Positions 17,904 through 25,510 of a stretch of 64,000 nucleotides of DNA are shown here, one piece after another; position 1 is the first letter of the stretch, and every line of letters begins with the position of its first letter. The position numbers were made by a program, and so were the translations under genes. The DNA comes from Acidimicrobiia bacterium. Lineage in GTDB: Bacteria; Actinomycetota; Acidimicrobiia; IMCC26256; PALSA-610. The notes below the pieces were generated by a model that saw nothing but the letters and a program-made list of their open reading frames with translations, made no database searches and was not told where the DNA came from. Location of the stretch: assembly GCA_036271555.1 (NCBI GenBank), contig DATBAK010000019.1:1-64000 (forward strand). Direction: 5' to 3'.

Positions 17904-18980
17904 TCACGCTGTGGCCTCGACGCGGGCGGCTCGCCGGCGCGTCAACGCGCTCGGCAGCACGACGCCGAGCACGACGAGGGCCTGCACGACGGGGACGAGA
18001 TCGCTCGGGATCCCGACCGTCGACAGGAAGCCGCCGCCCGCGTCGAGCGCGCCGAACAGCAGCGCCGTCGCGACCGCGGCGCCGACGTCGTTGCGCGCGA
18101 CGAGCGCGACGAGCAGTCCGGTCCATCCGACGTTGTTCGAGAACGCGGGCGTCAGCCGGAAGGCGGTACCGGTGAGCATCACGCCGCCCGCGAGTCCCGC
18201 GCACGCGCCCGACAACACGATCGCGGCCGCGCCGACCACCGCCGCGCTGATGCCCGCGCGGCGCGCCGCGACCGGGTTGTGGCCGAGGATGCGGAGCCGG
18301 AAGCCCCACCGCGTGCGCGCCAGCGCGACCGCGAGCACGACCGCGAGACCGAGCGCGAGCAGGAAGCCCGCGCCGACGTTCGCATTCGGGTAGTGACCGA
18401 GTCGGGGCAGGCGCACGCCCGAGGGCAGCGGCGCCGACTCGGCCTGCCGTTGTGCCGCCGGTCCGTGCTCCTGGACGAGCCACCGGCTGTTGACGGCGTA
18501 CGCGAGCAACTGGCCCGCGACGAACACGAGCAGCAGCGAGCCGATGACGATGTCGATGCCGCGCCAGTAGCGGAGCAGCGCGGCGATGCCCGCCCACAGC
18601 GCGCCGCCGAGCGCGGCGGCCGCGAGCGCGGCGACGAGCACGAGCGGGCCCGGTCCGCCGACGCGGATCGCGACCATCGCGCCCGCGAGCGCGCCGACCG
18701 CGAGCTGACCTTCCTGACCGATGTTGAACTCGCCCGCGCGCACGGTGACGATCGTTCCGAGCGCGACGATCAGCAACGGCGCGGACGCGTCGAGCGTGGC
18801 CCCGAACGAGCCCCAGCCGTTGACGCTGCCGTCGTAGAGCGACGACACCACGCTTCCAGACGGACCGTGTGTGAGTGCCACGAGCAGCGCGGACAGCGCC
18901 AGCGCGACCGCGATCGCGACCGTGAGCAACGTCGTGGTGGTGAGCGCGGATCCGATTCGCGCGCGTGCGCCTTCGATCAC
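17904..18980 (-). CDS. BMP-type ABC importer, permease 1
   Basis: A 358-residue polytopic permease (YufP-like). GEFNIGQEGQLAVGALAGA is the conserved early motif of this family, and LRILGHNPVAARRAGIS is the cytoplasmic coupling loop. A long periplasmic-type loop (about residues 165-195) separates helices. It overlaps the ATPase stop by 4 nt and precedes permease 2, separated by the 187-bp repeat-containing gap. Together they form the heterodimeric channel of the importer. Confidence 0.93.
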   Translation of the reverse strand: MIEGARARIGSALTTTTLLTVAIAVALALSALLVALTHGPSGSVVSSLYDGSVNGWGSFGATLDASAPLLIVALGTIVTVRAGEFNIGQEGQLAVGALAGAMVAIRVGGPGPLVLVAALAAAALGGALWAGIAALLRYWRGIDIVIGSLLLVFVAGQLLAYAVNSRWLVQEHGPAAQRQAESAPLPSGVRLPRLGHYPNANVGAGFLLALGLAVVLAVALARTRWGFRLRILGHNPVAARRAGISAAVVGAAAIVLSGACAGLAGGVMLTGTAFRLTPAFSNNVGWTGLLVALVARNDVGAAVATALLFGALDAGGGFLSTVGIPSDLVPVVQALVVLGVVLPSALTRRRAARVEATA

Positions 18981-20518
18981 GCGTCGCTCGTGGTGAGCGC
19001 GCGGGTCGCGCGACCACCGATCATGTGGCCGAGCGTCTCGGCGTCGAGCGCGGCGCGGTCGAGCTCCCCGGTGTTGCGGCCGCGGTGGATCGCGACGACA
19101 CGATCGGCCAGCGCGGCGAGCTCGTCGAGCTCCGTGGAGATGAGCAGCACCGCGATCCCGCGCGCGGCCGCGGCGCGCAGCCGCCGCGCGACGTACTCGA
19201 CCGCGCGGATGTCGAGACCCCGCGTCGGTTGCGCGGCGACGAGCACCGACGGGTCCCGTGACAGCTCACGTGCGAGCACGACGCGTTGCTGGTTGCCGCC
19301 CGACAGCGAGGCGAACGGCACGTCGACCGACGGCACCGAGATCTCGAACTCCGCGAGCAGCCGCTCGGCGCGTGCCCGCAGACGGGAACGGTTCACGAAG
19401 CGACCGGTGCACACTTCGTCGAGCGCGCCGATCGCGAGGTTCTCCGCGACCGAGAGCTCGGGGATCGACGCGTCGGCGCGGTCCTCGGGGACGACGGCCA
19501 CGCCCGCGGCGGCGAACGCGCCCGCGCGCCCGCACACGACCGCGTGCCCACAGACGTCGACCGTGCCTGCCGTCGCGTGCAACAGGCTCGACAAGAGGTC
19601 GGCGAGCACGGTTTGGCCGTTGCCCTCGCTGCCCGCGAGCCCGACGATCTCGCCGCCGCGCACCGCGAGGTCGAATGCTTCGAGTCGGGTGCGGCCGTCG
19701 CGGCCGCGCGCGCTCAGGCCGTGCAGCGCGAGCGCGACCGCGGCGGTCGGCGGTGCGTGTTCCTCGCGCGCGAGCGCGACCGGCACTGCAGCCGGCCCGA
19801 CCATCTCGCGCGCGAGCTCACCCGCGTCGGTGTCGACGGTCGCGGCGTGCGCGACGACCGCGCCGTCGCGCATGACCGTGACGCGATCGGTCGCGCGCAG
19901 CACCTCGTCGAGCTTGTGGCTGATGAGGATGACGGCGCGCTGCTCCTCCTGCACGACGGTGCGCAGCACGCGGAAGAGCTCGAGCGACTCCGCGGTCGTG
20001 AGCACCGCGGTCGGCTCGTCGAGGATGAAGACGTCCGGCTCGCGCAGCAGTCCCTTCACGATCTCGACCCGTTGCCGCTCGCCGAGGGTCAACTCGTCGA
20101 CACGCGCGCGCGCGTCGACGTCGAGGCCGTAGCGCGCCGCGGTCTCCTCGACGCGCCGGATCGTGGCGCGCGCGTCGACGCGCCCGCGCTCGCCGAGGGT
20201 GACGTTCTCCCACACCGTGAGCGCGCCGATGAGGCTGAAGTGCTGGTGCACCATCGCGATCCCGAGGCGCGCGGCCTCGTGCGGGTCGTGCACCGCGACC
20301 GGCCGACCGTCGACGAGGACCTCGCCCGCGTCGGGCCGGGTCAGGCCGAGCAGGACGTTCATGAGCGTGGTCTTGCCCGCGCCGTTCTGGCCGAGGACGC
20401 CGTGGATCTCGCCGCGGTGCACCGCGAGGTCGACACCCGCGCACGCGACGACCGGCCCGAACCGCTTCGTGATCGAGCGGGCCTCGATGGCCGGCGCGGC
20501 GGCGCTCACGGCGTTCAT
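18977..20518 (-). CDS. BMP-type ABC importer, double ATPase
   Basis: A 513-residue protein with two ABC domains, the YufO/RbsA-like arrangement. Domain 1 has Walker A GQNGAGKTT, the Q-loop region MVHQHFSL, signature LTLGERQRVEI and Walker B VFILDEPTAVL. Domain 2 (from about residue 265) has a degenerate Walker A, GSEGNGQT, and signature LSGGNQQR. The first site should hydrolyse ATP; the second is probably a weak or regulatory site, as is usual in this family. It starts 4 bp after the lipoprotein gene and overlaps the next permease. Confidence 0.95.
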   Translation of the reverse strand: MNAVSAAAPAIEARSITKRFGPVVACAGVDLAVHRGEIHGVLGQNGAGKTTLMNVLLGLTRPDAGEVLVDGRPVAVHDPHEAARLGIAMVHQHFSLIGALTVWENVTLGERGRVDARATIRRVEETAARYGLDVDARARVDELTLGERQRVEIVKGLLREPDVFILDEPTAVLTTAESLELFRVLRTVVQEEQRAVILISHKLDEVLRATDRVTVMRDGAVVAHAATVDTDAGELAREMVGPAAVPVALAREEHAPPTAAVALALHGLSARGRDGRTRLEAFDLAVRGGEIVGLAGSEGNGQTVLADLLSSLLHATAGTVDVCGHAVVCGRAGAFAAAGVAVVPEDRADASIPELSVAENLAIGALDEVCTGRFVNRSRLRARAERLLAEFEISVPSVDVPFASLSGGNQQRVVLARELSRDPSVLVAAQPTRGLDIRAVEYVARRLRAAAARGIAVLLISTELDELAALADRVVAIHRGRNTGELDRAALDAETLGHMIGGRATRALTTSDA

Positions 20519-20522
20519 CGAT

Positions 20523-21659
20523 CTACGACTGCGGCACGTAGCCGTTGTAGTCGTCGAGTCCCGTGACCTTGCCGGTGTCGATCGTGCCGTTGCCGATGTC
20601 GCGGATCGTCTTCGCGAGCACTGCGGCCTGGTCGCCGGCCGGCTTGCAGATCTTCACCGTCGGCGCCGCGTCGACGCCCATGTGGAACGTCAGCGACGTG
20701 CCCACTGCGAGCGTGCCCTTCGAGAACGCCTGCAGCGCGCCGGCGAAGTAGTCGCCGGGGCTGAAGATCACCGAGATCGCGAACGGCGGGTTCGTCGACG
20801 CGCAGTTGTCGGTGCCGGGTGTGAGCACCGGGATGTGATCCTTCGCGGCCTGCGTCGCGACGGCGAACGTCGCGCCCCCGAGGTACGGGTACACGAGGCC
20901 GACGCCCTGGCTCTTCATCGCGGTGTACGCCTCGACTGCGAGATCGGACTTGTCGAAGTCGCCCGTGTAGGTCGACACCACCTTCGCGCTCGGAACCTGC
21001 GTCTTGATGCCGACCGTCCAGGCCTTCGCGAAGTTCGTCGTGAACGGCGCCTCCGTACCGCTGAGGAAGCCCGCCTTCGTGATGCCCTTCGCCTTCATGA
21101 GCAGACCCGCGGCGACGCCCGACGCGTAGCCCGACTGGCTCTCGATGTCGGTCGTCTGGGCGAAGTACTTCGTCTGCACGACGCCCTGCCCGCCCGCGAC
21201 GTACCAGACCGTGTTCTTGCACTCGGGTTCCGACGCGACCGGGATCGCGTCCTTCAGATTGCTCGCCGCGATCGCGACCATGTCGACGTGTTGACGGCAC
21301 AGGTTCCGCGCATCCTGCGCGGCGTCGGCGAGCGGCACCTGGTCGACGGTGCGCACCGTCCATCCCTCGCGCTTCGCGAACGCGTCCGCCTCGTCGACGA
21401 AGCTCTCGTAGTAGCCGTGGTCGTGCGTGTCGCCGGGGCTGAGGATCGCGAGCACGACCTTGCCGTCGTGGTTCACGTCGGGCTCACCGGAAGCGAGGTA
21501 GCCGCCGCCCTTCACCGGGCACCAGCTCCACGGGCCGTTGTCCTTGGCGCAGGTGCGGCCGTCCGTCGAGCTCGACGACTTGCTCGAGCACGCACCGAGC
21601 GCGAGCGCGGCGACGGTCACGATCACGACCGGGGCGATCGATCGGGCTCTCATGCGCAC
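20523..21659 (-). CDS. BMP-family substrate-binding lipoprotein
   Basis: A 378-residue exported lipoprotein. A basic N-terminus and hydrophobic core end in the lipobox LGAC, with Cys24 the lipidated residue. A periplasmic-binding fold of the BMP/PnrA type follows (VVLAILSPGDTHDHGYYESF, IPVLTPGTDNC, SVIFSPGDYFAGA). Family members bind purine nucleosides or related compounds in known cases; the substrate here is not established. It lies between its regulator (24 bp upstream) and the ATPase gene. ATG 21653 is an alternative start. Confidence 0.93.
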   Translation of the reverse strand: MRMRARSIAPVVIVTVAALALGACSSKSSSSTDGRTCAKDNGPWSWCPVKGGGYLASGEPDVNHDGKVVLAILSPGDTHDHGYYESFVDEADAFAKREGWTVRTVDQVPLADAAQDARNLCRQHVDMVAIAASNLKDAIPVASEPECKNTVWYVAGGQGVVQTKYFAQTTDIESQSGYASGVAAGLLMKAKGITKAGFLSGTEAPFTTNFAKAWTVGIKTQVPSAKVVSTYTGDFDKSDLAVEAYTAMKSQGVGLVYPYLGGATFAVATQAAKDHIPVLTPGTDNCASTNPPFAISVIFSPGDYFAGALQAFSKGTLAVGTSLTFHMGVDAAPTVKICKPAGDQAAVLAKTIRDIGNGTIDTGKVTGLDDYNGYVPQS

Positions 21660-21683
21660 GCGCTCCGTTCTCGGTTCGGCGGG

Positions 21684-22418
21684 TCAGACGACCCGGGCGA
21701 TCAGCTGCTGCTCGACCTGCGCGAGGTTGCGCTCGATCGCGGTGACCGCGTGGTCCTCGCGACCGTCGGCGATCGCGTCGGCGAGGTCGTTGTAGGTCCT
21801 CGCAGATTCGAAGATGACCTGCTTCACGAGCCATACGTTCGAGCTCGCGTCGAGCAGGGTGTCGAGCGCGGACGCGTCGAACTGCGCGTCGAGCACCTTG
21901 CCGTAGAGCTCGGCGAGCGTCGCGTTGCCGCAGGCCTGCGCGAGCGCGACGTGCAGTGCACGCGCGCCGCGGCGGAAGTCGTTCACCGTCATCTCGGGCG
22001 TGAGCCGGCGCGCGATCGCACGGATGTGCGCGCGGTCGTCGGCGGACGCGCGCGTGGCGGCGAGGCGCGCGATCGGGATCTCGACGACCCGCCGCACCTC
22101 GACGAGCTCCTCGAGGTAGCGCTTCAGGTCGGCCTGCCCCGCGTGCGGGCCCGGGCCGAGCGCGGTGCCGGGCAAGTGCTCGGCCACGAACGTGCGGTTC
22201 GCCCGCTTGGTGATGACGCCGAGCGAGGCGAGACCGTGGAGCGCCTCGCGCACCGAGGTGCGTGCGACGCCGAACTCCTCGCAGAGCGACCGCTCCGAAG
22301 GCAACCGACTCCCGGGGGGCAGCTCGCCGCTGCGGATGCTCTCGAGCAACGCGTCGCGGATGCCCTCCGACACCGTCTGGCGCTCGATGGGCTCGAACCG
22401 GGGGCGGACGTCGGGCAC
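21684..22418 (-). CDS. GntR-family (FadR subfamily) transcription regulator
   Basis: A 244-residue regulator. The N-terminal winged helix contains GSRLPSERSLCEEFGVARTS and VREALHGLASLGVI (residues 36-70), the classical GntR recognition signature. The C-terminal all-helical FCD ligand domain follows, with the potential metal-binding pattern around EVRRVVEIPIA, HVALAQACGN and YNDLADAI. The GTG start at 22418 has AGGAG 8 nt upstream. It is the first gene of the importer operon, and a TGGTNNNACCA palindrome lies 41-51 bp before the start, so autorepression and control of the importer by its ligand are likely. Confidence 0.93.
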   Translation of the reverse strand: MPDVRPRFEPIERQTVSEGIRDALLESIRSGELPPGSRLPSERSLCEEFGVARTSVREALHGLASLGVITKRANRTFVAEHLPGTALGPGPHAGQADLKRYLEELVEVRRVVEIPIARLAATRASADDRAHIRAIARRLTPEMTVNDFRRGARALHVALAQACGNATLAELYGKVLDAQFDASALDTLLDASSNVWLVKQVIFESARTYNDLADAIADGREDHAVTAIERNLAQVEQQLIARVV

Positions 22419-22442
22419 GGGCGGGCTCCTGCGGCGGGGTCT

Positions 22443-22477
22443 TCGTCTGTTGGACCGATGGTCAGACCAACAGACGA
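22443..22477. promoter_or_regulatory. Nested palindromic operator upstream of the gntR-importer operon
   Basis: TGGTCAGACCA (22459-22469) exactly fits the GntR/FadR consensus TGGTNNNACCA. It is nested in a larger inverted repeat with 11-bp perfect arms, TCGTCTGTTGG (22443-22453) and CCAACAGACGA (22467-22477). The position just ahead of the operon fits a repressor site overlapping or next to the promoter. Confidence 0.75.
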
Positions 22478-22522
22478 GAAGGATAGCCCCCCAACTCCGC
22501 TGCGTTCAACCCCGAGTGCCGA

Positions 22523-22541
22523 GCCCGCGAGCGAAGCGGGC
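22523..22541 (-). terminator. Possible terminator hairpin after ribF
   Basis: GCCCGC (22523-22528) pairs with GCGGGC (22536-22541) over a 7-nt loop, about 66 bp beyond the ribF stop and before the divergent region of the gntR promoter. No T-tract follows, so this is a weak call. Confidence 0.25.
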
Positions 22542-22606
22542 AGGGCGACCTCGGCCGCTCCGATCGCGCGTCCCGAAGTGGCGAGCGCAGCCAGCGCGAC
22601 CAGGAC

Positions 22607-23575
22607 TTATTGGCCCGCGGGGCGAGCGGCGAGGAGGGCGCGGGAGTGCTCGACGTCGAGCACCAGCTGGTGCTTCAGCGCGTCGATGCCGTCGAAGCGG
22701 ACCTCGCCCCGCAGCCGCGCCGCGATGCGGACGCGCGCCTGCTCGCCGTAGAGGTCGCCGTCGAAATCGATGAGGTGGGCCTCGACGAGGAGGAGACCGG
22801 TCTCCTCGTAGAAGGTCGGGCGGCGCCCGATGTTGACCGCCGCCATGTGGGGCGCGGGATCGCCACTCGTCCCGGGCCGCAGGTACCAGCCGGCGTAGAC
22901 ACCGTCGATCGGCAGGAGGATGTCGCCCGGTACCGCGACGTTCGCGGTGGGGAACCCGATCGTCCGCCCGCGGTGGTCGCCGTGCTCGACGATCCCGTGG
23001 ATCTCGGGCAGTCGTCCGAGCAGGCGGGCCGCGAGCTCGACGTCGCCCGACGCGAGCGCGATCCGCGCGCGCGTGGAGCTGATCGGTCCGTCGAGCCCGG
23101 GCAGCCCGACGAGGTTCATGCCCTCAACCTTGAAGCCGGTCTCGGCACCGAGCTGCTCGAGGAGCGCGACGTCGCCCTTGCGGCGGTGGCCGAAGTGGAA
23201 GTCGGAACCGACGACGACGACCCGCGCGTGCAGCTGGTCGACGAGAACCTCGCGCACGAACTCCTCGGAGCCCTCGAGCGAGCGCTCGCCGTCGAAGTGG
23301 ACGACGAACAGGTAGTCGATGCCGGTCGCGCCGAGCAGCTCGAGCTTCTGCGTCTGGTCGACGAGCAGCGGGGGCGCCGACGCGGGGCGTACCACGGTCG
23401 CGGGATGGCGGTCGGTCGTGACGAGCACGCTCGGGCAGCCGAGCTCGGCGCCGAGCCTGCGGGTCTCGTCGATGAGCGCGGTGTGTCCGACGTGGACGCC
23501 GTCGAACGCGCCGATCGTGACCGCGGTGCCGCTCGCGAAGTCGGGCAGCGGGCCGGTGTCGTGGAGCACCTGCAC
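22607..23575 (-). CDS. ribF: Bifunctional riboflavin kinase / FAD synthetase
   Basis: A 322-residue RibF. The N-terminal FMN adenylyltransferase domain begins TIGAFDGVHVGHTALI (residues 21-36), with VGSDFHFGHRRKGD and the SSTRAR motif. The C-terminal riboflavin kinase domain has HGDHRGRTIGFPTAN and GVYAGWY, with the usual ending. It makes FMN and FAD in the cytoplasm. The common neighbours truB, rbfA and rpsO are absent; instead a divergent glycosyltransferase lies upstream. The length and motif order are normal. Confidence 0.96.
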   Translation of the reverse strand: MQVLHDTGPLPDFASGTAVTIGAFDGVHVGHTALIDETRRLGAELGCPSVLVTTDRHPATVVRPASAPPLLVDQTQKLELLGATGIDYLFVVHFDGERSLEGSEEFVREVLVDQLHARVVVVGSDFHFGHRRKGDVALLEQLGAETGFKVEGMNLVGLPGLDGPISSTRARIALASGDVELAARLLGRLPEIHGIVEHGDHRGRTIGFPTANVAVPGDILLPIDGVYAGWYLRPGTSGDPAPHMAAVNIGRRPTFYEETGLLLVEAHLIDFDGDLYGEQARVRIAARLRGEVRFDGIDALKHQLVLDVEHSRALLAARPAGQ

Positions 23576-23762
23576 GCGCCGGACGCTATGTCATCTGGTC
23601 GCGCTCGCTGTGCTCGCTGCTTCGTGACGCAGGCTGGGAGCGATCGAGGGCGCCCTGCTCGCTCCGCCCGGGGGCTTCAGCCGCTTGCACTTGCTTTCCT
23701 TCTCGGGCAACTCTCAGGGTCCGTGGAGCGCGGGTTCAGCCCTACGGTGGATTCTCGTCATC

Positions 23763-24968
23763 GTGAACCCGACCCCTGCGCTCCTCGACGACTCCCTGCT
23801 CGCGGCCGCCGCCGGCGCGCGCGCGACCGCGGTCGAGATCGTGGTGCCGGTCTACAACGAGGCGGGCGAGCTCGCACCGTCGATCGAGCGGCTGCACGCG
23901 TACCTCTCGCGCGACTTTCCGCTGTCGTGGCAGGTGACGATCGCCGACAACGCGAGCACCGACGACACGTGGGCGATCGCGTGCGAGCTCGCATGCCGGC
24001 TGCGCGGTGTACGCGCGGTGCACGTCGACCGCAAGGGTCGCGGCCGCGCGCTACGCGAGGTGTGGTCGGCGAGCACGGCGCGCGTCGTCGCGTACATGGA
24101 CGTCGACCTGTCGACCCGGCTCGACGCGCTCCTGCCGCTCGTCGCGCCGCTGTTGTCCGGCCACAGCGACATCGCGATCGGCACCCGACTCGCACGCGGC
24201 TCCCGCGTCGTGCGGGGCCCGAAGCGCGAGGCGATCTCGCGCACCTACAACCTGCTGCTGCGTACGACGATGCGCAGCGGTTTCTCCGACGCGCAGTGCG
24301 GGTTCAAGGCCGTCCGCGCCGACGTCGCGCGCGAGCTGCTCCCGATGGTCGAGGACCAGGAGTGGTTCTTCGACACGGAGCTCCTCCTCCTCGCCGAGCA
24401 CAACGGGCTGCGCATCCACGAGATACCTGTCGACTGGGTCGACGACGCCGACTCGCGTGTCGACGTCGTCGGGACCGCGACCGCCGACCTGCGCGGCATT
24501 TGGCGCGTCGCGCGCTCGTTTGCCGGTGGTCACGGATCACTCGCGCGAACGAGTGCCTCGGACCAGACCGAGTCGTTCGACGATGCGCTCGGCAGCCAGC
24601 TCGTGCGCTTCGCGTCGATCGGCGCAGTCAGCACCGTCGTGTTCGGCGCGCTGCTCGTGCTCTTGTGGAGCCCCCTCGGCGCGTACGGCGCCGACGTGGT
24701 CGCGCTCGTGTTGTGCTCGCTCGCGAACACCGCGGCCAACCGGCGACTCACGTTTGCGTTGCGCGGACGCGCGAGTCGCGTTCGTCACTACGTCGCGGGC
24801 CTCTCGCTCGCCGCGCTCCCGCTCGTGCTCAACCTCGTCACGCTCGCGGCGTTGCGTGTCGCCGGTGTCGCGACGCTGACCCACGCGCTCGTGTGGCTCA
24901 CGGTCGCGAACGCGCTCGCCACGATCGTTCGCTTCGTGCTGCTTCGCCGCTGGGTATTCCGCTCTTGA
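23763..24968 (+). CDS. GT2 polyprenyl-phosphate sugar synthase fused to a GtrA domain
   Basis: A 401-residue fusion. The N-terminal DPM1/GtrB-like GT2 domain has VVPVYNEAGEL, TIADNASTDDT and the metal motif MDVDLST, plus DAQCGFKA and WFFDTELL. The C-terminal ~120 residues form a four-helix GtrA-like membrane domain (LVRFASIGAVSTVVFGALL, ANTAANRRLTF). Such enzymes transfer a sugar to polyprenyl phosphate and help move it across the membrane. GTG 23763 is preferred; TACGGT (23743-23748) 14 nt before it is a likely -10 box. It overlaps the next gtrA-like gene. Confidence 0.9.
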   Translation: MNPTPALLDDSLLAAAAGARATAVEIVVPVYNEAGELAPSIERLHAYLSRDFPLSWQVTIADNASTDDTWAIACELACRLRGVRAVHVDRKGRGRALREVWSASTARVVAYMDVDLSTRLDALLPLVAPLLSGHSDIAIGTRLARGSRVVRGPKREAISRTYNLLLRTTMRSGFSDAQCGFKAVRADVARELLPMVEDQEWFFDTELLLLAEHNGLRIHEIPVDWVDDADSRVDVVGTATADLRGIWRVARSFAGGHGSLARTSASDQTESFDDALGSQLVRFASIGAVSTVVFGALLVLLWSPLGAYGADVVALVLCSLANTAANRRLTFALRGRASRVRHYVAGLSLAALPLVLNLVTLAALRVAGVATLTHALVWLTVANALATIVRFVLLRRWVFRS

Positions 24969-25510
24969 TGACGGCGCGCGATCTCCGAGTCACGGGACCG
25001 CGGGTGCCGTCGCCGTCGCCGTCGCCGCTGCAGGTTCGGCTGCGCCGGCTGCTGCGCTACGGCGCGGTATCGGTCGTCTCGACGACCGTGAGCCTCTCGG
25101 TGCTCGGACTCCTCGTGTCGACACGCGCGCTCGCGCCGGGATGGGCGAACGTCGTTGCGACCGCGTGCGGCACGGTGCCGTCGTTTGAGCTCAACCGCCG
25201 GTGGGTGTGGCGGCGTTCGGGCCGGCGCTCGATCGTCGCCGAGGTCGGTCCGTTCTGCGCGCTCACGTTCGCCGGCCTCGCGCTGTCGACGGTTGCGGTC
25301 GCGTGCGCAGGTGCGTTCGCGACGAGCTCGGGCCTCTCGGACGCGATGCGCACGCTGGTCATCGAGCTCGCGAACCTGGCCGCGTGGGGCTCGATCTGGC
25401 TCGCGCAATTCGTCGTGCTCGACCGCATCCTGTTCGCAGATCGCACACCACGGACTCCCGGTGCCGGCTCGGCCCGCTCCCAGGATCGTCCGGCAGAGTC
25501 GCAGCCATGA
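24968..25510 (+). CDS. GtrA-family membrane protein
   Basis: A 180-residue protein with four predicted membrane helices. LRYGAVSVVSTTVSLSVLG (about residues 30-48) and the conserved FELNRRWVW match the GtrA/DPMS_2 family, implicated in flipping or positioning polyprenyl-phosphate sugars. The first ~25 residues are a Pro/Ser-rich cytoplasmic extension. Start and stop overlap both neighbours by 1 and 4 nt. It is a second GtrA unit beside the fused one, so the operon has two. Confidence 0.9.
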   Translation: MTARDLRVTGPRVPSPSPSPLQVRLRRLLRYGAVSVVSTTVSLSVLGLLVSTRALAPGWANVVATACGTVPSFELNRRWVWRRSGRRSIVAEVGPFCALTFAGLALSTVAVACAGAFATSSGLSDAMRTLVIELANLAAWGSIWLAQFVVLDRILFADRTPRTPGAGSARSQDRPAESQP

